A DNA stretch of 64,000 bases from JAMQKA01 sp043951865 (GTDB lineage Bacteria > Bacteroidota > Rhodothermia > Balneolales > Balneolaceae): the NCBI RefSeq assembly GCF_043951865.1, contig NZ_JBINJF010000013.1, forward strand, positions 1 through 64,000. Direction: 5' to 3'. Every line of letters starts with the position of its first letter. Position 1 is the stretch's first letter. Below, piece after piece: positions 18,559-27,438 of this stretch. A model generated the notes under the pieces. That model had not been told where the DNA came from. It saw only the letters and a program-made list of their open reading frames with translations, and did not search any database. A program made the position numbers and the translations under genes.

Positions 18559-20895
18559 ATGGGGGAGAAAAAAAGGATCAACTTCTCACTCCAACGGGTG
18601 GTAATCGTCTTGTTTATTATCGGATCGGTCTGGTGGGGACTCTATTTGATCTCCCCTCCTACCCCAAAGCCCGCCGATGCCCCCGAAACGGTTTTTTCGG
18701 CAGAACGAGCTTTCAGCCACGTCGAATCGATCGCCCAAAAGTCCCATGTGCCGGGCGCCCCCGAGCACGATACCGTCCGGCGGTATATCTTGGAAGAGCT
18801 CGACATCCTGGGATTAAATCCGCGGGTTCACAAGGGGCTCGCCAGCTCCCAATTGCGGGGTACCCGGGTTGCAGAAATCCACAACATCGCGGCCCGTCTC
18901 AAAGGCACAAACCCGGAACAAACCATCATGCTGATGGCACACTACGATTCCGCCCCCTATACCCCTGGTGCGGCCGATGACGCCTCCGGGGTGGCCGCCA
19001 TCCTTGAAGCGATGCGGGCCCTCAAAGCCGGTCCCCCTCTGAAAAATGACGTGCTGATTTTGCTGACCGATGGCGAAGAGCTTGGCTTGCTGGGCGCCCG
19101 GCAGTTTGCCCGTTCCAATCCCCTGCTCAAAGAGATCGATCTTATTCTCAATTTTGAAGCGCGGGGCAGCAGCGGGCCTGCCGTCATGTTTGAAACCAAC
19201 ACCGGGAATGCTAATCTTATTCCCCTGTTTGCCGATTTCAGCCCTCACCCGGTGGGTAATTCACTTACATATAACATCTATAAAATCCTGCCGAACGACA
19301 CCGACTTTTCGGTCTTTAAACCGCATGGCGTGCAGGGACTAAACTTCGCTTTTATCCAGGACTTCCTGAATTATCACACCATGCAGGATCATCCGGATAA
19401 CCTGTCGGCCGCAACCCTCCAGCACCAGGGCGAAAACCTGCTTGGCAATATTCGGGGATTTGGTTCTCAACATTTCGACCTGGCCTCTTCTTCTGACCTG
19501 GTTTATTTCAATCACCCGCTGGGAGGACTGGCCTATTACCCGGAAAACTGGTCCTGTTTTTTGACCGGAATTACGGTGCTTCTATTTTTATTCGGAATCA
19601 TCAGGGGGTACCAGAGAGGATGGATTTCAGCAACGAGAGTCCTTTACGGCCTCATTGGATATCTGGTCATCCTCCTCAGTTCCGGATTGATCACCTGGCT
19701 GGCCTGGGAACTTATACGGCAATATATCTTTCCACAATTTCAATGGCTACAGCATGGAGAAACATACGCTCACAGCTGGTATTTATGGTTTTTTATTTCG
19801 CTGAGTCTCCTCATCGTTCTCTATCCCTGCAGGTGGATTAAACATAAGATAAACATATATAACCTTTTGTCATCCATATACTTAACCCTACTTACCTTAT
19901 TAATTGCATTAACTGTTTTGCTCCCAGCGGCCAGCTACCTTCTGCTCTGGCCGATCCTGTTCGGGCTGACGGGATCTGTAATCGTCGCACGCGACTTAAA
20001 GCGAACGGAGATACGCTGGGGATCTGCTGCAATTTTAATGGCCAGCCAATTTATGACCCTGTTTCTGCTCCCATTCTATGTCAAATTCATACAGGCGGCC
20101 TTGACGACCCAGTTCCTGTGGATCAGTATCCTGCTGACAGGTCTTATGACAGGTTTGCTGTTCCCGCTGCTCAACCATCTTATTTACACAGCCCCGCGCC
20201 TCTTTTTTACTGCTTTTGCATCACTCGCTCTCATCTGCTTTACAGGAGCTGCTCTAAATTCCGATTACTCAAAGTTCCAAAAAAAGCAGAATAGCCTCAT
20301 CCATGCCAGTAATCTTGATACCGGGAACAGCTACTGGCTCTCAGCCGACCACACCGTGGGTGGGTGGACTTCAGAGTTTCTGGGTGTCCATCCTGAAGAT
20401 TCCTTATTCACTTCCTTCGGTCTCGTCAGTGCCAGTCGTGTGCTGTATGCTCCAGCTCCTCCCCTGGCTATCGATGCTCCCAACATAAAACGCCTTGAGT
20501 CCCGGGCAAATGACTCCACCCACTCAACAATTCTACAGGTCACCCATACACATCCGGCTACCGCAACCTCATTCACCTTTTTGGGAACGCCCTCAGATTA
20601 CACTGTCACGCTGGAGAAAGGCGCTCCGGCAGATGGATCTGTATCCAGCTACACCCAGACGATTAGCTCCAATGAGTTTACCTACTATGGGGATCTGCCG
20701 CCGTCTGATCCCCTCTACATTATTTTACCCGACAAAACCAACGAGCTGGAAATAAGAATCAGCTCCTATCATCTGCAATTGCCAGAAGTGCTCATGCAAC
20801 ACTACCGGCCCCGCGCACCACACATGATGCCCAAACCGGTGGGATTTTCCAACGGTACCGCGTGGACAAAAACAGTTCATCTTCAGGAGTTGTAG
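18559..20895 (+). CDS. Membrane-bound M28 family zinc peptidase
   Basis: 778 residues. An N-terminal membrane anchor (about 13-32) is followed by an extracytoplasmic M28 domain: metal His and Asp in MAHYDSAPYTPGAADDASG, catalytic Glu pair in DGEELGLLGARQF, and LPNDTDFSVF towards its end. From about residue 330 there are roughly eight more membrane segments, then a C-terminal soluble domain of about 170 residues. The layout resembles the vacuolar membrane protease/ER aminopeptidase branch of M28 rather than secreted aminopeptidases. The role is unknown; an aminopeptidase acting at the periplasmic face is inferred. Convergent with the next gene. Confidence 0.86.
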   Translation: MGEKKRINFSLQRVVIVLFIIGSVWWGLYLISPPTPKPADAPETVFSAERAFSHVESIAQKSHVPGAPEHDTVRRYILEELDILGLNPRVHKGLASSQLRGTRVAEIHNIAARLKGTNPEQTIMLMAHYDSAPYTPGAADDASGVAAILEAMRALKAGPPLKNDVLILLTDGEELGLLGARQFARSNPLLKEIDLILNFEARGSSGPAVMFETNTGNANLIPLFADFSPHPVGNSLTYNIYKILPNDTDFSVFKPHGVQGLNFAFIQDFLNYHTMQDHPDNLSAATLQHQGENLLGNIRGFGSQHFDLASSSDLVYFNHPLGGLAYYPENWSCFLTGITVLLFLFGIIRGYQRGWISATRVLYGLIGYLVILLSSGLITWLAWELIRQYIFPQFQWLQHGETYAHSWYLWFFISLSLLIVLYPCRWIKHKINIYNLLSSIYLTLLTLLIALTVLLPAASYLLLWPILFGLTGSVIVARDLKRTEIRWGSAAILMASQFMTLFLLPFYVKFIQAALTTQFLWISILLTGLMTGLLFPLLNHLIYTAPRLFFTAFASLALICFTGAALNSDYSKFQKKQNSLIHASNLDTGNSYWLSADHTVGGWTSEFLGVHPEDSLFTSFGLVSASRVLYAPAPPLAIDAPNIKRLESRANDSTHSTILQVTHTHPATATSFTFLGTPSDYTVTLEKGAPADGSVSSYTQTISSNEFTYYGDLPPSDPLYIILPDKTNELEIRISSYHLQLPEVLMQHYRPRAPHMMPKPVGFSNGTAWTKTVHLQEL

Positions 20896-20959
20896 CTGAG
20901 CGTACCCGAAAGAGAACCGATTCTCCGCGGCCTCCACTCCTCCCAAAAACAGGGATCAG

Positions 20960-21724
20960 CTACTCGTAAAGATCATCAATATCGGCAGCGGCCAGGTCAA
21001 TAAAAAGCCGGCTCACCTTTTGGGTTACCGCTTTAAAATATTTTTCCCCTTTCCCGGCAGTAGCTGCCCGGGGATTGCCCACACCCGTATCTTCGGTGAC
21101 TTCAGACCACCGGCGCTCGGCCCAGGCCCAGTTCTCATTCAGGGCGTTTATTTTGTATTTTTTCGCATTTCCGGTTCCGGCCTCCTCCAGCGGGCGGACC
21201 AGTTCTGGTGTGAAATAGATCATCAGGCTGGTCTCCATCTCATCGGCATGATCACCATCGGGGCGGGTAAAATACTTCGATTTGTCGAGTGACTGAAACC
21301 AGTTGCAAAACGTCAGAAACATTCCCGGGAACTGCACCCCGAGTTCGCGCAGCAGCGGCTTGAAATTATTGCCGCCGTGGCTGTTCAGCACCAGCAGCTT
21401 TCGGATCCCCTGGCGATCCAACACTTCAATCACATCATGCAGCACAGCCGCCTGTGTGCTGGGGTGTAAATTGATATCCAGCTTGATATCGGTCTGCCCG
21501 GTATTCACGCCAAAGGGAATGGTGGGCAAAACCATGATTTTTGCCCCCTCTTCCCATGCAAGGCGGGCCGACTCAGCCGCAATCCGGTCGGCTTCTATGA
21601 TATCCGTGGCATACGGCAGATGATAGTTATGTGCCTCTGTAGCTCCCCACGGCAACACCGCAAGCTCTACCGGCTGATCCTTTATCGTTTTCCAGTTACT
21701 TTCACCCAAAATATACGGACGCAT
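20960..21724 (-). CDS. Creatininase family amidohydrolase
   Basis: From the ATG at 21724, 254 residues. Metal-binding motifs: GATEAHNYHLPYATD near the N-terminus, LNSHGGNN in the middle, and DGDHADEMETS. The family includes creatinine amidohydrolase, FAPy deformylase of riboflavin-type pathways and MftE peptidase, so the exact substrate is open. The frame reaches 21841 upstream, but that stretch is cysteine-rich and unlike the family. There is no pathway context beside it. Confidence 0.83.
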   Translation of the reverse strand: MRPYILGESNWKTIKDQPVELAVLPWGATEAHNYHLPYATDIIEADRIAAESARLAWEEGAKIMVLPTIPFGVNTGQTDIKLDINLHPSTQAAVLHDVIEVLDRQGIRKLLVLNSHGGNNFKPLLRELGVQFPGMFLTFCNWFQSLDKSKYFTRPDGDHADEMETSLMIYFTPELVRPLEEAGTGNAKKYKINALNENWAWAERRWSEVTEDTGVGNPRAATAGKGEKYFKAVTQKVSRLFIDLAAADIDDLYE

Positions 21725-22001
21725 AATCCTCCCGATTTTAATTCTTTTTTCTGTCCCCCCGATCTTACATGATCTTCCCGACAAATGAAAGTACCCCGGA
21801 CAAACAGCAGACTGATAAAAACATGTGCTCACCTTTTCCAAAGGTATTAAAAACTGATCGATGGAAATGTTCGAAAGGAGTTCCTCAACAGTGGTTTAAA
21901 AATCTTGGCAGTCCCTCCGGTGGCAGAGATATTCTTTCATGCCTCGCCGAAAAATTAGCATCCCGTTTCAACTGCATCCAAATTTGAGCTGCAGATAATT
22001 T

Positions 22002-22068
22002 TTATATATCAAATAATATCAAAGGCTTAACATCTTATTTTTACTATTTTGTGAATAATCCGGGTTAA
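22002..22068 (+). repeat. R2-related short repeat (right-half form)
   Basis: About 67 bp that align with 63894-63960: both carry atatatcaaa/atatatcaaac, then aatatcaaagg or aataccaaagg, an AT-rich stretch, and the terminal motif gtgaataatccgggttaa / gtgagaaatccgggctaa. The inverted left end seen in the 63851 copy is not recognisable here. It lies in the 390-bp gap before tspO, which otherwise shows no gene. Confidence 0.55.
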
Positions 22069-22115
22069 ATCTTTCATAAGGAATGTTTTTAACTGTTATG
22101 ATGTAATTTCATCTT

Positions 22116-22583
22116 ATGAGACGATCAAAAAAATATATCGGTCTTGCAATATGGCTGCTGCTTTGTTTCGGTGCGGGAGCAATTGGCGCCCTTTTTGAAC
22201 CGGGCGTGTGGTACGAAAACCTGGCAAAGCCGGATTGGACCCCTCCCAACTGGATTTTCCCCGTCGTGTGGCCCATATTATACTTTTTGATGGGCCTATC
22301 TGCCTGGCTGGTTTGGGAAAAGTCGGGTTTTTCAGAAGCCAGAGACGCCCTTACGCTCTTTCTCATACAGCTGGCCCTAAACGGGGCCTGGTCATGGTTG
22401 TTTTTCGGTCTTCATCAGACAGGAACCGCCCTGGCTGAAATCATCCTTCTCTGGATTATCATCTTGTTTACGCTCCTGGCCTTCCAGGTTCATGACCGGC
22501 TCGCCGCATGGCTGCTGACTCCATATCTTCTCTGGGTCGGATTTGCGACCGCGCTTAATTTTTCAATCTGGAGTTTGAATTGA
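22116..22583 (+). CDS. tspO: TspO/MBR family membrane protein
   Basis: 155 residues with five predicted membrane helices and the tryptophan-rich pattern of the family (GVWYENLAKPDWTPPNWIFPVVWPILYFLMGLSAWLVW). TspO proteins bind porphyrins and sterol-like ligands in the outer or cytoplasmic membrane, and in phototrophs and some heterotrophs they affect tetrapyrrole and carotenoid gene expression. A lycopene cyclase gene follows 280 bp downstream on the same strand, fitting a link to pigment or light stress. That link is inferred from position only. Confidence 0.93.
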   Translation: MRRSKKYIGLAIWLLLCFGAGAIGALFEPGVWYENLAKPDWTPPNWIFPVVWPILYFLMGLSAWLVWEKSGFSEARDALTLFLIQLALNGAWSWLFFGLHQTGTALAEIILLWIIILFTLLAFQVHDRLAAWLLTPYLLWVGFATALNFSIWSLN

Positions 22584-22864
22584 TGTTTGAATAAGAATAA
22601 AACCCGACTCCTGCGATCACGCGCCGGCCGCCTGTAGCTGGTTCATCGGGGACCGCAGAAGCAACGACGCTGCGGTTAAGCTCGTCATATCCTGCAGCAA
22701 TTATGAAAAACCGGAATCCTGTTCAGAATCTCCTGCCATTCCAATTTCTCAAGATAGCACTGGTATTTCTGATCACCATTTCTGTTCTTGATTAATAATG
22801 GATCTCCTGTGGTTCAGCAGCCAGTCCGCGCAATGGAGCTTTCTGTGGAATCAAACAAGGCACT

Positions 22865-24037
22865 ATGTTGACACAAGCATCTAATACATACGACTACATT
22901 ATCGCGGGAGCGGGATCTTCGGGCCTCAGCCTGGCCTGGCATATGGTCCGGGAGGGACTGGATGGAAAAAAGCTGTTGGTAGTCGATCAAAACCTGACAC
23001 CCGAAAATGATAAAACATGGTGCTTCTGGGAAAAGAATCGGCCACAGTTTGCCCATCTCATCCACAGAAAATGGCTCCAGTCAGATATCTTTGTCAATGG
23101 CGACCACTATCATCAACAGCTTCGGCAATATCCTTACTACTCCATTCGCAGTGGACATTACCGGAAATCCATTCTGGATGAACTGCAAAAGCACCCCCGC
23201 GTCACTCTAATGGAGTCCCCGATCCGTAAATTGTCCGGTACGGAAACCGGGGCCGGACTAACCTGCGACAAGGGGCATTTTCAAGCTGATTTTATTTTTC
23301 AAAGTTGCTTTAAACCATCCCTGAAGCGAAAACCGCGCTATCCCCTTGTTCAACATTTTTTGGGATGGGAAGTAACCGTGAATACGGAGATATTTGACGC
23401 AGATTCCTTTGTTTTAATGGATTTTGACGAGACCTACCGGCAGGGACTTGCATTTATGTACGTCCTCCCGTGGAGTTCAACTTCTGCACTGCTGGAGTAT
23501 ACAATATTTTCAAAAGAAGCGGAGGAGCTCCCGCTGTACGAAAAAAAACTGGAGCTCTACCTCCACAACCGGTATGGATTGAAACGTCTTAATTATAATA
23601 TTGATCGGGTTGAATATGGCAATATCCCAATGAACGATGCCATTCACGACCCGTGGTTTGCGCCCCGGGTTCTGAACGTCGGGGCCAATGCCGGATTAAC
23701 CAAGCCCAGCACGGGCTATGCCTTCCGACGTATCCAGCAGCATTCCCGTGCCATCGTGGACCGTTTGGTGACACATGGCAAACCCGCTCCTGCTCCCCGT
23801 TCAGCACGCCGATACCGTAATTATGACCTGTGGCTGCTACAAATTCTGCACGACCATCCACGGGAAGCGCAGGATGTTTTTCAGCAACTGTTTAAAAACA
23901 ATACGCTTGATGAACTTTTCTGCTTTTTGGGTGAAGAATCAAACTTGAGGGAAGATTTCAAGATTATGAAGAGTGTTCCCTGGTGGCCTTTTCTCCGCGC
24001 AATCTGGAAAACCAGGCGTTCTCTTTTCTCATTTTAA
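22865..24037 (+). CDS. crtY: Lycopene cyclase (CrtY/LycB type flavoprotein)
   Basis: 390 residues. The N-terminal dinucleotide-binding motif IIAGAGSSGLSLAW is followed by an acidic strand end (LLVVDQN) and NDKTWCFWE, characteristic of carotenoid cyclases. The middle contains LVQHFLGWEV and MDFDETYRQGLAFMYVLPWSS, and later GANAGLTKPSTGYAFRRIQ, the family's conserved flavin region. It would convert lycopene ends to beta-ionone rings on the route to beta-carotene or zeaxanthin-type pigments. Other crt genes are not in the window. Confidence 0.92.
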   Translation: MLTQASNTYDYIIAGAGSSGLSLAWHMVREGLDGKKLLVVDQNLTPENDKTWCFWEKNRPQFAHLIHRKWLQSDIFVNGDHYHQQLRQYPYYSIRSGHYRKSILDELQKHPRVTLMESPIRKLSGTETGAGLTCDKGHFQADFIFQSCFKPSLKRKPRYPLVQHFLGWEVTVNTEIFDADSFVLMDFDETYRQGLAFMYVLPWSSTSALLEYTIFSKEAEELPLYEKKLELYLHNRYGLKRLNYNIDRVEYGNIPMNDAIHDPWFAPRVLNVGANAGLTKPSTGYAFRRIQQHSRAIVDRLVTHGKPAPAPRSARRYRNYDLWLLQILHDHPREAQDVFQQLFKNNTLDELFCFLGEESNLREDFKIMKSVPWWPFLRAIWKTRRSLFSF

Positions 24038-24157
24038 ACTTGTAAAGGAGTAGAGTAACCACGGGTTTTCAACAGCCGCTGCCAACACCAACGAGGAGCT
24101 GCTGTGTTATTATCTCCAGGCTTCCAGTCCCGGCAGCGGTAGTTCCTGCAGGAAAAT

Positions 24158-25240
24158 TTACGTTTCTTTCTGCGGTTTTTCCTTGTCCCGGTAGTCAATC
24201 TGATTTCCCAACAGGTAACCGACGGGACGCAGGGCCGGGATCTCTTCAAAGACAACGCGCAGTATGCCTACCAGTGGAACAAATAAGATCATTCCCGATA
24301 TTCCCCAGAGCTGCCCTCCGATAATGAGCGCAATCATGGCAATAAATGGATTTATGCTGACCCGCGAGCCGATTATTTTGGGCGTAATGAAATTTCCTTC
24401 CAGGAATTGAACCATTACAAACACAAGAATGACCCCCAACGGATACAGCAGGGAATTGGTCAGGAAAATCGCATACAGAAGCGGAGGGAGACTGCCAATA
24501 ATAATACCGATATATGGAATAATAGCCAGGAAGGCAGCAAAAACACCAAAAAAGATAGCGTGATCGATTCCAACGATCAACAACCCGATTGTATTCAATA
24601 CAGCCAGAATCAGGATCACGGTTATCAGTCCCACCAGGTAGTTCTGGGTAACCTCCTGAACCTTGTTTACGACAGACTCTACCTGGGAAGAGCTGCGGCG
24701 CTCAATTATTTTATTTAAAAAGGTTTCGTACATCTCTTTGTAGTACAACATGAAAAAGATAAAGATCGGCATCAGTCCCAGCGTAGTAAACAGGTTGGTG
24801 GTGGTGTTTACCAGTCCGGTTACATACTGCCCGCTCTGTTCAATCAGCTTGTCGAGCGCCTGCTGCAGGTAATCGGTCTGTTGAGCGGGGGCAATGCCGA
24901 GTTGCCGGTCTAAAAACGCGAGTACATCGGCATTGATCTGTCTCAGCCGCTCTGTAACCCGGGGCAGCTCCTCAGCAAACTGCACAAACTGCCAGCTAAA
25001 AAGAGAGAGCAACCCGAAAATCATAATAACCACCAATATCATGGCTACAACGATGGATCCGGCCCGCCCGAGTTTCCACCGTTCCAGGTAGCCCACCACC
25101 GGTACCAACAGCATGGACAACAGTGCGGAAAAGGCAAGCGGCATCAATATGAATTTGCCGTTTGACAGGATCAGAAACAACAGTGTGAGTCCTACCAGTA
25201 TGGTCGTACTTTTAAACCAAAAAGGGTATTCTTTCTTCAT
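24158..25240 (-). CDS. AI-2E family transporter (PerM/TqsA-like)
   Basis: A 360-residue inner-membrane protein with about eight predicted helices: two hairpins at the N-terminus, a soluble loop about 100-150, and the C-terminal segments AVLNTIGLLIVGIDHAIFFGVFAAFLAIIPYIGIIIG and VQFLEGNFITPKIIGSRVSINP, which are diagnostic of the family. Members export autoinducer-2 or act as Na+/H+ antiporters; which applies here is unknown. Its stop is near that of the convergent lycopene cyclase. The deacetylase gene lies 23 bp upstream on the same strand, so the two may be cotranscribed. Confidence 0.88.
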   Translation of the reverse strand: MKKEYPFWFKSTTILVGLTLLFLILSNGKFILMPLAFSALLSMLLVPVVGYLERWKLGRAGSIVVAMILVVIMIFGLLSLFSWQFVQFAEELPRVTERLRQINADVLAFLDRQLGIAPAQQTDYLQQALDKLIEQSGQYVTGLVNTTTNLFTTLGLMPIFIFFMLYYKEMYETFLNKIIERRSSSQVESVVNKVQEVTQNYLVGLITVILILAVLNTIGLLIVGIDHAIFFGVFAAFLAIIPYIGIIIGSLPPLLYAIFLTNSLLYPLGVILVFVMVQFLEGNFITPKIIGSRVSINPFIAMIALIIGGQLWGISGMILFVPLVGILRVVFEEIPALRPVGYLLGNQIDYRDKEKPQKET

Positions 25241-25263
25241 GTGAACTAAACGATCTCCCGGTT

Positions 25264-25974
25264 TTATTTATCCAGACCATCCGCAAGGCTGTTTGCCTTT
25301 GGATCCATTTCCTCGCCAAAAAATTCGAACGGAACTCTCCCCGTAACAGCTTGCTTTACACCACTCTCCTCAATTACCTGTTGATAGGTTTCATAGCAGT
25401 CTAGAGCGGCTCTGAATTTCTCCATATCTTCCTCTCCGGCCTCCACCCAGCAATCGATCTCCTCCAACGCAGAAGACTTCAGGTCAAACTTGCTCTCCAC
25501 TTTCTCCTCGCTGTAATGCGTGTACAAGGCCAGCCGCCGGGGATAGGACCCCCCTTCTGCCCGGAGCTCGCAAAACACACGCTTGACAACAGCATGCGAT
25601 ACAAGGTGATCCTCAAAACCGCTGACGCCGTGCACGGCATAGGTTACCACAACATCAGGTTTTATGCGGTGGATATGCTCTTTAATGACTTCTTCTATTT
25701 CAATCGGATTCATTGCTTTGAGGCCGCTGTCCGGCAGGTCCAATACCGTCATTCCGTTTAAATCCAGCACCTCTTCCACGCACTGCATCTCCCTGAACCG
25801 GATGTCGCCCATCTCCTGCTTGGTTACCCCCAGCCGGTGACGCTGCTTTGTGGCTTCTCCCCTGGTAAGGGTAAGCAGGTAAACTTCCTGCCCCTGCCGG
25901 CGCTGGGCCGCAATTGCAGGGGCAGGGCCAAATGATTCATCGTCCGGATGGGGAAAAATGTAGAGAATTTTCAT
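25264..25974 (-). CDS. PIG-L family deacetylase
   Basis: About 236 residues (a start at ATG 25980 adds two). The zinc motif HPDDE is at 9-13 of this start, in ILYIFPHPDDESFG. A further zinc His is in GFEDHLVSHAVVKRVF. PIG-L enzymes remove N-acetyl from sugars such as GlcNAc-malate (bacillithiol synthesis, BshB) or GlcNAc-inositol. Bacteroidota often have BshB, but no other bsh gene is here, so the substrate is open. It precedes the AI-2E transporter by 23 bp. Confidence 0.86.
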   Translation of the reverse strand: MKILYIFPHPDDESFGPAPAIAAQRRQGQEVYLLTLTRGEATKQRHRLGVTKQEMGDIRFREMQCVEEVLDLNGMTVLDLPDSGLKAMNPIEIEEVIKEHIHRIKPDVVVTYAVHGVSGFEDHLVSHAVVKRVFCELRAEGGSYPRRLALYTHYSEEKVESKFDLKSSALEEIDCWVEAGEEDMEKFRAALDCYETYQQVIEESGVKQAVTGRVPFEFFGEEMDPKANSLADGLDK

Positions 25975-26093
25975 AATCATTTTGTTTTACAGGCATGCAG
26001 AGTAAACTCGCATATCCTGGCTGTTGAGGCTTTAACATATGGCAGACTCTGTGGACTACCACTGACAATACACAACTTATATTACAAATTAAA

Positions 26094-26119
26094 GATCCAC
26101 CTTCCAGGAAGGTTGGATC
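26094..26119. other. Strong short hairpin upstream of the PIG-L gene
   Basis: GATCCACCTTCC (26094-26105) and GGAAGGTTGGATC (26107-26119) form a nearly perfect stem with a minimal loop. There is no T-run on either side, so it is not a classical terminator; it could act as a transcript-end or processing structure. It lies in the 580-bp gap 25980-26558 that also holds R3 copy B and no supported gene. Confidence 0.45.
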
Positions 26120-26203
26120 TGCAGACAGGAATATGTAAGAGTCTTTTAGAAACCCCTTGAAATTTTATTTTTCCTCTCCCAGCATGGTGGCATTTATAAT
26201 TAT

Positions 26204-26324
26204 TAGGGACCTTTGCAGAATCTACTATTTTGCTGGGAGGTGGTCGTACCACCAACCTTATAAACGGGAGTACAACTCCCTCAGAACGAGGAATTGAGGA
26301 TTTTGAAAAGCACTCTATTATTCC
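26204..26324 (+). repeat. R3 intergenic repeat, copy B
   Basis: It matches copy A (9125-9242, opposite strand) along its length. It begins GGGACCTTTGCAG, has the hairpin GGTGG-TCGTA-CCACC, then GGGAG-TACAA-CTCCC, then cagaacgaggaattgagga. The second hairpin is identical in both copies, while the first varies. A short open frame at 26294-26479 starts inside the repeat and is not convincing. Confidence 0.72.
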
Positions 26325-26557
26325 CCTTCAATCTCTTTGGCATAGACATAAGAATAATCCCAGGTATATCGATAGGCAGTAGAGGGTTTCATCGAGGAAG
26401 GATGCTGGAACAACGGGTTGGAAAACTTTCAGAGCTTAAAATTCAAAAAGAACATCCCCAATATCTCTATGCCACTTAAACCTGCAGCGTGATATTTTGG
26501 AATGCAACTGGCAACAACACCCCTGCTGGGGATATACTATTCAAAGTATAATCCTGT

Positions 26558-26977
26558 TTATGCCATTGTGGGGGCGGCAATAAGCTTTCTGACTTTGTCG
26601 GAATGAAACAGGCTACTGGCAATTTTGTCCATGTAATTAAACAGATAATAGAACATCCGTTTTTCATCCTCGAGCTGGGGCTTCCGTCCCTCTTTGATCT
26701 CGGCCTGTTCAAGCTCTTCAAGCTGTTGCCAGAGATTTTTTTGATAGTCCTTCAACTCTTCTATCGAAAGCGTAGATCGGTACCTGTTATGAATTTTTAT
26801 CGATACGATTTCTGTTCGCTCGATAATTTCATTAATTACTGCACCTTTCGAACTTTCCGACTTAATCTCATTCAGTCGCGTGTGGATAATGTCAACCAGG
26901 TTAGCCAAAGGATATATGCGCTGCCTATCGTATGATTGACATTTGATGCGGGCCAGGTTATTTGATGGTGAATTCAT
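26558..26977 (-). CDS. Hypothetical protein, helical, unknown function
   Basis: From the ATG at 26977, 139 residues. Composition is protein-like and predominantly helical: repeated charged stretches (IIERTEIVSIKIHNRYRSTLSIEELKDYQ, QQLEELEQAEIKEGR) suggest coiled-coil character. There is no signal peptide, membrane segment or motif I recognise. It sits alone in an AT-rich region next to R3 copy B, with lower GC than its neighbours, which could mean recent acquisition. A TTG at 26986 is an alternative start. Confidence 0.5.
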   Translation of the reverse strand: MNSPSNNLARIKCQSYDRQRIYPLANLVDIIHTRLNEIKSESSKGAVINEIIERTEIVSIKIHNRYRSTLSIEELKDYQKNLWQQLEELEQAEIKEGRKPQLEDEKRMFYYLFNYMDKIASSLFHSDKVRKLIAAPTMA

Positions 26978-27438
26978 ATAGTTCAACTCCGATTTGCTAT
27001 ATATTTAATAGCTTAATGTCCTTCTATTATTCAGCAGTTTTTCCTTCCGTATGGTAACCGTCTATCAGCTGTAATTTAACTCCACTAATTTTACATACAT
27101 TATGAATAATTAACAAAAATTATTTTTTTAAATTTCCTCCCCCGTAAATAGGCCTTTATGACCTGTAAATGGATATTTTTTAAAAAAATCGGTTGCAAGG
27201 CTGCTTCATGCCAACACAAAACTGGTGCAAACAGTGCCAACGTATTACATTTCTTTAACATGTATTAAGTGGCTAATGGGTCAGTTCAATAGCCATCAAT
27301 TCAAGCCCATATTCTTCCATTTTTATCAGGACTGATAAATTTTGTTCAGGAGTGAAACCAGTGTCCATTCCAAACCACTAAAAACGATTATTTAATGAGA
27401 ATCCCGAATGCGTGAACACCCGAAACAGGCATCATTTT
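26978..27438. other. AT-rich intergenic region
   Basis: About 460 bp without a supported gene or a repeat shared with the rest of the window. It is markedly AT-rich (runs such as aaaaattatttttttaaattt near 27120). No tRNA, riboswitch or clear terminator was recognised. It presumably holds the promoter of the hypothetical gene and the 3' trailer of the oxidoreductase. Confidence 0.5.

Noticed and set aside
26294..26479. A 61-codon plus-strand frame at R3 copy B
   Set aside because: It begins inside the repeat and has no counterpart in copy A.
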